64,000 nucleotides of DNA, from NCBI GenBank assembly GCA_958510825.1, contig OY294046.1, positions 3,038,001 through 3,102,000 on the forward strand. Direction: 5' to 3'. Position numbers and translations under genes: made by a program. This document shows, piece after piece, positions 32,738 through 43,085 of this stretch. Under the pieces are notes generated by a model. That model did no database searches. It saw only the letters and a program-made list of their open reading frames with translations, and had not been told where the DNA came from. Source of the DNA: Brachypterus glaber (lineage: Eukaryota; Arthropoda; Insecta; Coleoptera; Kateretidae). The stretch's first letter is position 1. Each line of letters begins with the position of its first letter.

Positions 32738-35700
32738 TTATTCACCTTTGTCAATAATATAATCCTTATATTTATTAGGTAGTTTAACTGCGCGTTTTAC
32801 TCTATTTCTAATTTCTTTACTTGAGTCTATTTTTAAATTAGTATCTGACTTTTTAGTTAAATTGCTTTCAGTATTCTTAGCTAAGTTATTAGTTAAAATA
32901 TTATTTTCAGTTGAAATGTTTTGAGTTAAAGCATTCTCAGTTAGGATATTTTCAGTTAAAATATTACTTTCAGGTAAAACACTATTTTCAGTTAAAATAC
33001 TTTCATGATTTACCTTATCAGTTATGACATCGATTTCTGGATTTCCAGATGCGATTTCATGCTGCGGATTCCCAGGTACATTTGCACTAATCTCGGACGG
33101 ATTGGCAGACAGGGTCGGACTGTTGGTAGGTATATGAGTTAGATCTTGAGGTAAGTAACCCATTTTTGTTTTTGAGCATTTTATATTACTTTTTCTTCTC
33201 TTTTCCTCCTTGTTTTCCTCTTTTTCCATTTCCGTATTCCCTGGTTCTTGAACTATTCTTCTTTCCATCTGATTTTTATGTCTTTTCCAGAGATTTCCTT
33301 CCTTAATTTTACAGATGAAGATAGATTTACCTTTTTGTTCTATAATTTGGGCTTCTGTCCAGTTTTTCTGGTTTTTCTGCCTATAATCACGTACCATTAC
33401 ATAATCTCCCACCATAAATTTTCTTTTTATGCCTCCATATGATTTGATTTGATTTTTCTGGGTTTTTCTCATATTTTCCAGTGCTTTTGGTTCTTCAATA
33501 GTAGGTTTTTGTTTTATACATGTGAGTAAAGTTTTAATTTCCCTCCCAAACATGAGTTTTGCTGGAGTTTCATTGGTTGTTGTATGTGGAGTTGTCCTAT
33601 AATTTAACAGAAAACGGTGCACTAAGGTTTCCAGTTTTTCTTTTTGGTTTTTCTCATCCACCAGGTATGTTTTGAGTTTATTTTTGAAGATTTTTACTCC
33701 AGATTCCGCGAATCCATTAGATATAGGGCTAAACGGCGGAGAAGTCAAATGTCTTACTCCATTTCTTGCCAAGAATGTTTTAAACTCCATAGAAGTGAAA
33801 TATTTGGCATTGTCACTCACCAAAAGGTTTATTAAGCCAAATCTTGCAAACAATCCTCTCAGCTTCCCAATTATTTCTCCTGAAGATGTATCTTTCAAAA
33901 TAAAAGCTTCTATCCATTTTGACATTGCGTCTACAGCAATTAAAAACATCTTTCCTTTGATCGGACCAAGAAGATCTATGTGCACCCTTGACCACGGTTC
34001 CTTTTCAACCGGCCAGGGTGTAAGTTCCACTTTTGGGGGACTTTGCTTATTTAGAAGGCATGGTACACATGTTTTTGTTAAGTTTTCTAGATCTTTGTCT
34101 ATATTGGGCCAAAATAAGAAGGTTCTTGCCCGGTTTTTCATCTTAATTGTCCCAAAATGCCCTTCATGAAGGAGTTCTAGCATGTTTTTCCTATAAACGG
34201 CAGGAATAACAACTCTATGGCCCCACATTAAAATATTTTCATCTATATAGAGTTCATTTCTTCTATGAAAATACGGTTTTATTTCCTCAGAGATGTTTTC
34301 TGGCCAAGAATCATTTTTCAAACATGCTATAACTTTACTTAAAACATGATCTTTACCTGTTTCCATTTCAATGTTTTTGTTGCAGATGGGCCATTCGTCC
34401 CTTGTTGATGTGAAGTTCACATATGAGGCTTCCTGTTTCTCTATTTTATTTCCTACAGGGTTACGAGAAAGATAATCACAAATTATGTTGTCTTTTCCTG
34501 GTAAAAATTCTAACGTATAGTTAAAATCTGACAAATAAGAAGCCCACCTTTCTAATTTTGATCCTTGCATTTTTGGTAACGGCTTGTGTTCACCAAAAAG
34601 CGCCAGTAAACCTTTGCTGTCTGTCCGTAGAACGAATTTTTGACCTGCTAAATAGTGATAACATTTTTTAACAGCAGAATATATTGCCAAAGCTTCCCTT
34701 TGAAAAATTGAGAGTTTTTTCTCCGTATCACTTAGTTTTCTAGATAAGTATAATACTGGCCTTTCCTCACCATTAATTATGTTGCTTAATGTGCTTGAAA
34801 TTCCCACATCAGAGGCGTCACAAGTCAAAACTATCTTTTTGTTTGGATTGAAATGTGCTAAGGTGACTTTTTGTTCCATAACTTCCTTTATTTTGTTAAA
34901 AGCTGTCTCACAAGGCTTATTCCATTGAAATTTCCTCTCCTTTTTCAATAAGTCATAAAGTGGTGCCAGTACAGTTGCCATATCTTTAAAGAATCTTCCA
35001 TAGAAGTTTACCAACCCCAATAGTGACCTTAATTCTGGAACATTTGTTGGTCTTTCTGCTTTTGTGATTGCTTCCACCTTCTCTGGACACTTTTCTACAC
35101 CATTTTTACTTATAACGTGACCCAAAAATTCGATTTTTGACTTGAAAAACTCACATTTTTCTTTACGAACAGTAAATCCAGCCTCCTTGAGAATATTAAA
35201 AACTTTCTCCAGGGTTTCTAGATGTTCTTTGATGTTTTTCCCTGTAATATAAACATCGTCAATATAATTACCGACATTTTCCAAGTGTGAAAAGAGTTCC
35301 TGGAGCGTTTTCTGAAAAATTGCACTTGCCGGGGTTATGCCATAAACCAAGCGATTGAGTCTAAAAATTCCACGGTGTGTCGACCAACATAAGATATCTC
35401 TACTGTAATCATCCAGTACTAATTGAGAATATGCCCTGTTAAGGTCAAGTTTTGAATAGACTTCTCCCCCCTCCATTTTAGCAAAAATTTCCTCAAATCT
35501 AGGGAGTGCAACATGAACTTGCTCCAACTGTTTATTTAAAGGTCTGTAATCTGCCGCAATTCGAATTTTATTTTGGGATTTTAGAATCGGAACTAGAGGT
35601 GCAGCAAATAAGCTTGATTTTACCTCTGTTAAAATACCATCTTTTATTAATTTATCTAGTTCTTTATCGACCAATGCTTTATATGCAAATGGTATAGGTC

Positions 35701-36970
35701 TAGGTTTTGAAAAAATAGGAACAGTATCTTTTTTTAATTTAATACCCACCTTATGGTGTTTAAATTCTCCAATCTTGTCTGTGAAAACTTCCGGGTACTT
35801 GCCAATAAGTGATTCTAACTCATTATTAATGTTGTTTACCATGCTGATTTTCATTCCAAACCTTGCCAACCAATCTTTTCCGAGAATATTGCAACTGCTT
35901 GTATCCACAACATAGAATCTGCAAACATTAGAAATATTATTGTACAATACATTTAAAAATATATAACCTAAAGGTTTGAAAAGACTTCCATTGTAACCCC
36001 TTAAAACTAATTCATCATTATGAAGTTTATATTTAGAAAAATATTTGTCAAAAGTTATCATGTTAATGGCTGTTATTGAACTGCCACTGTCAATTTCGCA
36101 ATTTATTACATTATTGTCAGCTAAAATAGTTACATTAAAGTCTTTATTTGGAGTTACAGAATTAAAATTTACAACTTTTTGTAGATTATATACCGGACTG
36201 TCACACACATTTGAGTCTACAAAGTTCACATTTTTCTTTCTGCATACCTTCTTGAGATGTCCTTTTAAACCACAAGAATTGCACACGAATTCTTTATACC
36301 TACAATGATCAGCTTTATGGTTTTTTCCACATCTAAAACACGTTTTCTTAGCGTTTTCATCTTTATTTACGAAACGATAATGAGATCTGTCAGTTTGATA
36401 CCGCGAGTTGTTACCAACCTTACATTTTCCACCAGATTTCCCCTGCTTTCTCACCAGATTGACGTTTGAAACACTTCCCGCCTCTTCTTTGAGGATCGCC
36501 TTTTTCCGGAACACTTCGAGAGATGTCGTCACATCCTCTTCGCAGAGACGTTGAAAAATGGCGTTATCGATCAAACCACAGACAAAACGATTTTTAAGTT
36601 GTTGCACCAAACTTTCTTGAAATTCACAATTTATGGAGAGGCTTTTTACACGGACATACCAATCTGAAATTAATTCACCATCCATTTGTTTGGCATCGTA
36701 GAATTTCTTCCTTTGTTTCCATACATTTTCTATTTTGCACAATTGTCCTTTTAGAAGTAAAATTAAGTCGCCATATTCCTTGTCTTTGGGCTTATCAGGG
36801 TAACACAAATTACGCAACATTTTATACGATTCGATTCCCAGTCCCGAAATAAGACTCGCCACTTTAATCGCATTGTCCGTAACATTATTCGCAGTAAAAT
36901 ATTCGTTTAATCTCTCTTCGTAAATAATCCAATCACTTTCCTGTTCAAATTCTGGAAGTTTGACCGCCAT
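32738..36970 (-). CDS. Gag-Pol polyprotein of Ty3/gypsy retrotransposon, 1410 aa
   Basis: Single uninterrupted frame. Gag region: residues 1-210, then two zinc knuckles (C211-C214-H218-C223 with short CX2CX3HX4C spacing; C230-C233-H238-C243). Protease: DSGS at 294-297. Reverse transcriptase: D509 in YSKLDL and YIDD at 569-572, where most gypsy elements have YVDD or FIDD. RNase H: D718 (TCDAS), E759, D784, D832. Integrase: zinc finger H934, H938, C968, C971 and catalytic D999, D1053, E1089 with DD35E spacing, ending with a linker and basic tail. The last ~90 residues hold irregular NILTEN-like repeats, not a chromodomain. Gag and pol are fused without a frameshift. All catalytic residues are present, so it could be active. 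Confidence 0.96.
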   Translation of the reverse strand: MAVKLPEFEQESDWIIYEERLNEYFTANNVTDNAIKVASLISGLGIESYKMLRNLCYPDKPKDKEYGDLILLLKGQLCKIENVWKQRKKFYDAKQMDGELISDWYVRVKSLSINCEFQESLVQQLKNRFVCGLIDNAIFQRLCEEDVTTSLEVFRKKAILKEEAGSVSNVNLVRKQGKSGGKCKVGNNSRYQTDRSHYRFVNKDENAKKTCFRCGKNHKADHCRYKEFVCNSCGLKGHLKKVCRKKNVNFVDSNVCDSPVYNLQKVVNFNSVTPNKDFNVTILADNNVINCEIDSGSSITAINMITFDKYFSKYKLHNDELVLRGYNGSLFKPLGYIFLNVLYNNISNVCRFYVVDTSSCNILGKDWLARFGMKISMVNNINNELESLIGKYPEVFTDKIGEFKHHKVGIKLKKDTVPIFSKPRPIPFAYKALVDKELDKLIKDGILTEVKSSLFAAPLVPILKSQNKIRIAADYRPLNKQLEQVHVALPRFEEIFAKMEGGEVYSKLDLNRAYSQLVLDDYSRDILCWSTHRGIFRLNRLVYGITPASAIFQKTLQELFSHLENVGNYIDDVYITGKNIKEHLETLEKVFNILKEAGFTVRKEKCEFFKSKIEFLGHVISKNGVEKCPEKVEAITKAERPTNVPELRSLLGLVNFYGRFFKDMATVLAPLYDLLKKERKFQWNKPCETAFNKIKEVMEQKVTLAHFNPNKKIVLTCDASDVGISSTLSNIINGEERPVLYLSRKLSDTEKKLSIFQREALAIYSAVKKCYHYLAGQKFVLRTDSKGLLALFGEHKPLPKMQGSKLERWASYLSDFNYTLEFLPGKDNIICDYLSRNPVGNKIEKQEASYVNFTSTRDEWPICNKNIEMETGKDHVLSKVIACLKNDSWPENISEEIKPYFHRRNELYIDENILMWGHRVVIPAVYRKNMLELLHEGHFGTIKMKNRARTFLFWPNIDKDLENLTKTCVPCLLNKQSPPKVELTPWPVEKEPWSRVHIDLLGPIKGKMFLIAVDAMSKWIEAFILKDTSSGEIIGKLRGLFARFGLINLLVSDNAKYFTSMEFKTFLARNGVRHLTSPPFSPISNGFAESGVKIFKNKLKTYLVDEKNQKEKLETLVHRFLLNYRTTPHTTTNETPAKLMFGREIKTLLTCIKQKPTIEEPKALENMRKTQKNQIKSYGGIKRKFMVGDYVMVRDYRQKNQKNWTEAQIIEQKGKSIFICKIKEGNLWKRHKNQMERRIVQEPGNTEMEKEENKEEKRRKSNIKCSKTKMGYLPQDLTHIPTNSPTLSANPSEISANVPGNPQHEIASGNPEIDVITDKVNHESILTENSVLPESNILTENILTENALTQNISTENNILTNNLAKNTESNLTKKSDTNLKIDSSKEIRNRVKRAVKLPNKYKDYIIDKGE

Positions 36971-37047
36971 ATTTGAAATTTGTCACACCCGTTTTTCGTC
37001 GCGTTTTTCGATTTTCACGGAAAATCACCAATTTTTTTCGTCGCCAG

Positions 37048-37234
37048 TGAAATGTCTTTACTTTCTATACAAGTGTTAACACTTAACAAGGTGTAATTAA
37101 ATGCCGAATTACTGGGTGGGTTTTTATTAACAATAATAACAAATATGTACATTTACAGTATCACAGAATATTGTAGACTGACTCCCGAGGAGTCGTTCGT
37201 GATCGGGTTCAATCACGCATGCGCATACAGCACA
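37048..37234 (-). repeat. 5' LTR of the gypsy element
   Basis: 187 bp, matches the 3' LTR. The 77 bp between it and the gag start hold the TGGCGACG putative primer-binding site. Confidence 0.95.
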
Positions 37235-37239
37235 CTACT

Positions 37240-37785
37240 TGTACAATTTATAGAAATATATAGAACTAAAAAATAATAACAGAAATAAAAATATACAATT
37301 AATAAAATAACGAAAAGCAATAAGGTACCTTATTTAATAGCAGTTAATACTTTAAAGGACAACAAATCTTCATTCCTATATATTTTAGCGCTGAATCTCT
37401 AATTTCTCGACCATTTTCCTTATTAGCCCCAAAATATATTGTTAAAATTGATTTATGTTGCTGGCTTAAGTGTTGCATGTTGACTCATTTGACACATCTA
37501 TGTATCGAACAAGATGACTATTACATTTAGTTTTATATATCTCTGACTTAGTTAGGTCCTGAATTGACTTTAGTGGCAAGTTAAATTTAAATGGTACAAT
37601 TTTTGGGTATGGTACTTTTTAAAGATCGCAACTGTACGAGACAGGCAACGCTTGGTTTCATCCAGCGCCGTTCCCTGCATTAGATGGCTCATACCTTTTT
37701 TATGCACGCGCAATGTACGAGCTCTATTAACGCAAGATGTGAAGCAAGTATTTTCGCAGGAACTAAGTAATGATAAACGTTATAT
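37240..37785. other. Intergenic stretch right of the gypsy element
   Basis: No gene or repeat recognised. Confidence 0.4.
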
Positions 37786-37902
37786 TAATATTTGACCTAA
37801 ATATTAGGTTACCAACGTTAGGAATCGGGACATATATTACAAATTATACATTACAACTACGTCGGGATAACTTTCTTCTAATGTAAAATTTCTACTAGGG
37901 AT
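37786..37902 (-). mobile_element. Diverged family A-like right arm
   Basis: AAACGTTATATTAATATTTG, ACCAACGTTAGGAATCGGGA and the end ATGTAAAATTTCTACTAGGG parallel the outer arm of family A (AACGTTAAATTTCTACTAGGG type). It may pair with 31317-31440. Confidence 0.5.
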
Positions 37903-37916
37903 ATTTACAGAGACAC

Positions 37917-38268
37917 AAGGGCGTAGATCTTTTTCTTCTATGGGGGGGTAATACCCAGGGCCGGCCTTTCAAGCCTCAAATTTGGCGACCCTAGCAAAAG
38001 AAAAAACACCCTAAAATAAAGCTTTGTGCGCCTACAAAAAAAATTGCCCCCAAAAAAATGCCATCAAGAAAAAAAGCTTTGTCCCTGACGGTTTCTACCA
38101 AACGTGGCGCCCCTACAAAAAAAATGACGGCGCCCAAAAAAATACCCTAAGACAAAAGCTTTGTCCCTGACGATTTCTACCAAACTTGGCGCCCTGCAAA
38201 CAAAATTGGCGCCCACGCCTATGGGGGGGGAGTAATTATCCCCATTACCCCCCCTCATCTACGCCCTT
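37917..38268 (-). mobile_element. Family N element, copy 2, GACAC duplication
   Basis: Ends AAGGGCGTAGA / TCTACGCCCTT, flanked by GACAC on both sides (37912-37916, 38269-38273). The interior matches copy 1 at 24261-24654 with one fewer internal unit. Confidence 0.87.
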
Positions 38269-38273
38269 GACAC

Positions 38274-38692
38274 ACAGACCGACAGACATATTTTTTTTTG
38301 ACGGAAATCATTCACGAAGTAGCTGTTGTAATTAGGAACAACCACTAAAAATTTCAGATTTATCGGTAAATTGATTTTCGAGGCGTTTCGGGGTAAGAGC
38401 CATGGTTTCCAAAATTTTCCGAATTTTTGAATAAAAAATTTTTCACAAACACATCAAAACATATACTATTTGATATTTTATAGGTCGTTCGAATAAAGTT
38501 GTGATTACATACCTGAAAAAAATCAATAAAAATCCTTAATTTTCCCGAGCCAGAAGGTATATAACATCTTAGGTAGAGAGTTATTTAGGAGAGCAAAAAG
38601 TTAGAAGAAAGGTACACAGGTCTAGAATGTCCTATTGCCCTCAAATAATAAAGGATGTATAGTGTAAAAATTTTAGGGAAATTATAGAATTA
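38274..38692. other. Intergenic stretch
   Basis: No gene. It begins with the CACAGACCGACAGACA motif that also borders other insertions in this window. Confidence 0.4.
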
Positions 38693-39818
38693 CCTGGTAG
38701 AAAAGTACGTAAATCTAACTTAACATAACATTAGATTAGTGACATTTTTATGTTTAATCTCAAATTTTATACAAAAACGTTATAAAATATGTAAATCTAA
38801 CCTTAAAACTAACGTTTGACAAAAACGTTATAAAATATATAAATCTAACCTTAAAAACTAACGTTTGACAAAAACGTTAAAAAATACATAAATCTAACGT
38901 TAGTTTCCTAACCAAATTCTAACCTTTTTCTAACCTTATTCTAACTTTAAATATTTTTTTAATTTCCATTATTAATACTTAAGCTATAGTAGAAAATACT
39001 GATTTTAGACAGATATGTCCCTAGGTTTGATAATTATTTATTATTTCTATAATAAATTTAAAAAAATATCCCCCAAAAGCCAAAATTATAGTAAGACTGG
39101 CAACGCTGTACTAGAATTGAACAAATATTTTAAGATTCTGAATGTATAAATAAATATTAACTAACTAAATATAAAGTTTTTCTGAGAGATAAACGTATTT
39201 GTCGAAGTTTGTTTGTTTGTTTGTTTGTTTAACCTCGTACTATTCTACTTAATCAAGCATCCCCTAAGTCCAGGACTTGTGTGGGCTAGTAGTAGAGGGA
39301 ACCACCGGCTTATACTGACTTTCGAACCAGTTTCTAGGGAATGTCCGTTTCAGTTAGCGCCTTCGCAAAATTTCAATTATTAATTAACTGAAAAAGGCAA
39401 ATCGGCGCCAGTGAGAATCGAACTCACGATAGTAGACTTGCTATACATACGCGCTAGCCACTACGCTATGCCTCCCAAGTATAATAGCATATTACACGAA
39501 AAATATTTAGGGCCACCTAAAAAGATGGCTATTTTATAAAAAAATGTAATAATATTAAGATTTATTTATATGAATAAATTTGTCTACAGCTGCCATTTTA
39601 TGATGCAGGTAGAAATTTCCTAGTTGGCCACGCCCCCTCCGAAAGTTAGAAATTATAACGTATTTCTAACTTAAAAATCTAACGTTAGATTAATGTTTGT
39701 AACTAACGTTTGATTCTAACGTTAAAAAGCGGGGCATTTGCACATATTTTATAACGTACTTTTATACAGTTTTCTAACATTAGAAAAACGTTATTCTAAC
39801 GTTAAATTTCTACCTGGG
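38693..39818 (-). mobile_element. Family A element, copy 6, carrying a nested SINE
   Basis: Left end CCTGGTAGAAAAGTACG, right end GTTAAATTTCTACCTGGG. It has about three 49-bp sub-terminal units, the most of any copy. A SINE at 39209-39476 interrupts the segment AAACGTATTTATCGAAGTAT known from the other copies. Confidence 0.9.
39209..39476 (-). mobile_element. tRNA-derived SINE, nested in family A (AAGT duplication)
   Basis: On the minus strand a tRNA-like head comes first: A box TAGCGTAGTGG and B box GAGTTCGATTCTC. A body follows with GGTTCCCTCTACTACTAGCC and TGGACTTAGGGGATGCTTG, then an (AAAC)n-type tail. AAGT flanks both ends (39205-39208, 39477-39480). 268 bp; mobilised by LINE machinery in trans. 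Confidence 0.9.
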
Positions 39819-39822
39819 AAGT

Positions 39823-39893
39823 ATCCCCTATTTCTAGACAATTGTCTAGAAATAGGGGATACTTTCTAGACAAATGTCTAGAAATAGGGGATA
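39823..39893. repeat. Nested TCTAGACA palindromes
   Basis: GTATCCCCTATTTCTAGACA and its inverse, followed by a second TCTAGACAAATGTCTAGA palindrome and another AAATAGGGGATAC. Two overlapping hairpins share one arm. It lies directly beside family A copy 6. Confidence 0.75.
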
Positions 39894-40353
39894 CTTCCGC
39901 GGGTTAATGTAATTATATTTCTTACCTGACATGAAAAAGAAATAGTGTGCCTTGATGGGCAAAAGTTTTTTGTTAATGTTTTTCATCTTTGGAATTTTTT
40001 TATTTTGAACTAAAACAAAACAATATATTTAAACTATACAGTAATAATGAATAATAATTAATAATATTAAATTAGTACGATTTAAGATAAACTTTATCTA
40101 AATTGTTTAATTTATCATTTGATAAGGCTTATCGTAAATTATTATTATTAAGATTACTTAATAATCATTAATATTTATTTATAATAGCCTTTTAAAATAA
40201 TATAGTGTGTTTACAATGTTGTACCATCGTTTTCATAATAAACGCTTACACCTAAAAATGTTACAGATTATATTGAACTTTATCAAGGTCTCTTTGACAT
40301 TTATTTGTCAAATATTATTATGACATTACTTGTCAAAATAATTCACATTAGTT
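39894..40353. other. AT-rich stretch before the Tc1 remnant
   Basis: No gene. ATAAACTTTATCTAAATTG and ATTTATCATTTGATAAGGC are loosely self-complementary. Confidence 0.4.
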
Positions 40354-40740
40354 ATGCCGCAGCTTACAAATTATCAAAAATGTATTATAACAGCAAGAAT
40401 AAATGACGGGATAAGTGTACGTGAAATAGCCACTGAATTAAATGTTGCAAACAGCACTATAATGCGAGCAAAGAAAAAACTTGAGGAAACTGGACAGATT
40501 AGCAGAAAGCGGGGTTCTGTTCGAAGGAGAATGAGTAGTGCAGAAGAAGATATGCAATTAATGAATTATCTGCGGGAAAACCCTTTCCATACCGGAGTCA
40601 GAGCGAGGGAAGAAACTAACTTTCCTGGGTCATAATGCTGAAGAATTACGACAGGCCATCATTGAGGCTTGGCACGCAAAAATTACACCAAATTACACAA
40701 ACCAACTGTTAGAATTACATAGATTTTTTTATTTTTGATA
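40354..40740 (+). pseudogene. Internally deleted Tc1/mariner-like transposase
   Basis: 40354-40635 encodes a Tc1-type N-terminal helix-turn-helix region: TNYQKCIITARINDGISVRE, IATELNVANSTIMRAKKKL, RRRMSSAEEDMQLMNYLREN, ending REETNFPGS. Directly after, in another frame, comes the typical C-terminal tail: AEELRQAIIEAWHAKITPNY plus TNQLLELHRFFYF. The whole DDE catalytic core (roughly 200 residues in the family) is gone, so it cannot transpose itself. Confidence 0.82.
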
Positions 40741-40750
40741 TCTTAAAATA

Positions 40751-40910
40751 AGTCACTCTTGATGATGTTTTTTTTTCTTTATATTTTTGAAGACACTATT
40801 TTGAAGAAAAAAAAACATTATCCCATGAACCGTAAGAGTTGTACAAAAAGCGCTTAGTGTTTTGGGAGTTTAAAATCAAGCAGGGCAAGTTATAAAGAGT
40901 GACTTTTTTT
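40751..40910. repeat. Loose inverted repeat AAGTCACTCTT
   Basis: AAGTCACTCTTGATG at 40750 and AAGAGTGACTT at 40897-40907. Either the end of the Tc1-like element or a separate small MITE. Confidence 0.45.
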
Positions 40911-41405
40911 GAGATCAAATCAAAAATAAAAAATAAATTCCTCTTTGTAACTCTATCTGGAGACATACTGTATAAATATCATTTATAATAAAATTTGTTA
41001 ACCTTTTTGCTTATAAGCATATATGCTTAAAGACAGTTATAGGACTTGCACTATTTAATATAGACTGTACTTTAACCTTACTTAATTATTACGGAAAATG
41101 TCAGTGTCAATCTTAGTAAAGTACATATACCACAACTAAAAATTTAAAATGTTGGGGCACCTCAGGGTTCTGTGATGTGAGCGTTTTCTATGAAAATGAT
41201 GGTACCTAAGGGCAAGTCCACAGTTCCGGCTCGGAACTTCCGGGTACAGTGCGACACTGCATGTATAGTCTGACACACTGCAAGAAAGCTACGACGAAAT
41301 GGGGAGGTAGCTTTAATAACCACAGAACACCAACAAAAAAACGCTCCGATTAAAGCGAATTCAGTGTAAATGTGTGCGTAAGTAGATTTTATATTCAAAT
41401 ATAAT
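40911..41405. other. Intergenic stretch
   Basis: No supported gene. GC-balanced DNA at 41160-41340 has a 78-residue minus frame of no known family. Confidence 0.35.
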
Positions 41406-42290
41406 TTTTTTGCAGCATTCTTACGAAAAATCCCGAAAATCCCGAAAAAAAATCCCGAAAATCCCGAAAAATTAGAATTTATTTACTCGATATGTAATTG
41501 TGATTTACGTATAATATTTTTTCTTTACGATGGTGAAAATGCACCCCTAAAGAAGGTCATAGTCTATGACTCATGGGGTAGGGTTAAGGGTATGAATTTT
41601 TTCAGATGTTTTGAAAAAATCTAGAGGTCGCTCATGGCCATTGTTTTAAAAGATATGTTTCTTAAGCTAATAATTTTAATTTAAAATTTTTAAGTTTGTT
41701 TATAATTTTATATATATTTTTTTTATATGAATTTATATTTTAATGTTGTTTGTTTTGTTTTGATGGTACTACCAACTTGGTAGTTATAGATGTAACTTTT
41801 TATTTAATTTATTTATTTTAACTTTTAAAAAGTATGTTTTTTTAACTTTTTATTTAATTTATTTACTTTAACTTCTAAAAAGTTTGTTTTTTTTAACTTT
41901 TTATTTAATTTATTTGTTTTAACTTTAAAAAAGTTTGTTTTTTTTTTTAAATAATTAATATTTTATTGAATATTTGTTTTTTTTTCGTGATGCACACATA
42001 CAATGTGTATATAAAAAAAATTTCTTGCTTTTATTAGTGTTTATTTTATTTTTTATTTTTCTTAATTTAGTAAAATATAAATTTAAATAAAATAACCATA
42101 TTTTACTGGATATTTTAATAAAAGTTTTTGGTTTAAATTTTATAATTTTATTTATTTAATATAAGATAATTATTTCTGATGAAATGAGACATTTTTAAAT
42201 TTCGGGATCGGGATCGGGATCGGGATCCCGAACTTTTTGAAATTTTTGGGATTTCGTGATTTCGGGATCGGGATCCCGAAACCTGGATTC
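41406..42290. mobile_element. Possible element with (GAAAATCCC)n and (CGGGAT)n ends
   Basis: The left border has four short units of CGAAAATCC type (41420-41465). The right border has GGGATCGGGATCGGGATCCC, then a second such block (42200-42285), roughly complementary. In between, three ~52-bp tandem units of TAACTTTTTATTTAATTTAT (41790-41950). Terminal status is inference. Confidence 0.4.
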
Positions 42291-42457
42291 CCTAGTAGTA
42301 ATTAATCAATCAATTAGAACCGTGTGTCAAACAATAGTGATTATAGCGATCATAGCACTACAGACTAGCTTATATAAACGGTAGGTATTTCTGTTTTGTA
42401 AGTCCAGAGTGGAAGCATTGATTGCAAAAAAAAGATGCAGTATTTACTGGCAAACTT

Positions 42458-42535
42458 ACTAATCAGAAACTTATAAACTTTCTAATCAGAAACTTATAAA
42501 CTTTCTAATCAGAAAGTTATAAACTTAAAATTCGG
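42458..42535 (+). repeat. 26-bp tandem repeat, three units
   Basis: CTAATCAGAAACTTATAAAC repeated three times, the last with a base change. Confidence 0.8.
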
Positions 42536-42569
42536 AACGCGTAAATAACATAACCCAAATAATTTTGTG

Positions 42570-43085
42570 GTAAGGGTGAACATTTTTTTAAATGGAAGGA
42601 AGGGCGTATGATACATCTTTTTAAAGCAAATATAGTTCTTTATTCAACAGTATATTTTTAAATTTTTAAGCATTTTTTTTTGTTAAAAAAATCAATTTTT
42701 AAGATTTTTTCTGCAAGTTTTTTAGTTATATCTTTAAAAATTAGTTAGTTAGTTTTTGCATCATAAAATTCACCATTTTCAAAATATTTTTTGATTTTCT
42801 TATAGAAATTTTTATAGAAAATCCCATTTTCGTTTGGACCCTATTTTAAACCACCAAAAAATGTCTCAAAAAAAAATATATGTGGTCAAATATAGAATTT
42901 TAAAATGATTTACCACACGACGCCTTTCATATTTAAAAACAAATCCCCCCTTGTCCTCCTGCCTCCATTTTACCCCTTAAGCATATGAAATATGTACCAA
43001 AAAATTATGTTTTTACGTGATACAAATTTTAAGTTGATATCTTAAACCATTCAAAAGTTTAAGGGGAAAGGTGGGATTTTTACAC
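42570..43085. mobile_element. Family J relative, diverged
   Basis: Shares the block order of 15870-16470: AACATTTTTTTAAATGGAAG, TTTAAAGC...TTCTTTATTCAACAGTATA, AACCACCAAAAAATGTCT, and AAATTTTAAGTTGATATCTTA near the right end. The terminal inverted repeats are too decayed to read. Confidence 0.55.

Larger units (their letters stand above)
31885..37234 (-). mobile_element. Ty3/gypsy LTR retrotransposon, apparently intact
   Basis: 5350 bp on the minus strand: 5' LTR 37234-37048, gag-pol 36970-32738, polypurine tract 32100-32082, 3' LTR 32071-31885. Both LTRs are 187 bp, start TGTGCTG, end ACATTTCA and look identical by eye. Flanking 5-bp duplication CTACT (31880-31884, 37235-37239). One base inside the 5' LTR is TGGCGACG, a plausible primer-binding site of the tRNA-Arg type known from mdg1/412-like elements. 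No env-like frame. Identical LTRs and an open frame imply a recent insertion. Confidence 0.96.

Noticed and set aside
33248..36308. Several plus-strand frames of 60-165 residues
   Set aside because: Shadows of the gypsy gag-pol frame on the opposite strand.
39396..39476. tRNA gene
   Set aside because: A and B boxes are present but there is no cloverleaf with a proper acceptor stem, and the sequence continues into a SINE body with target duplication.
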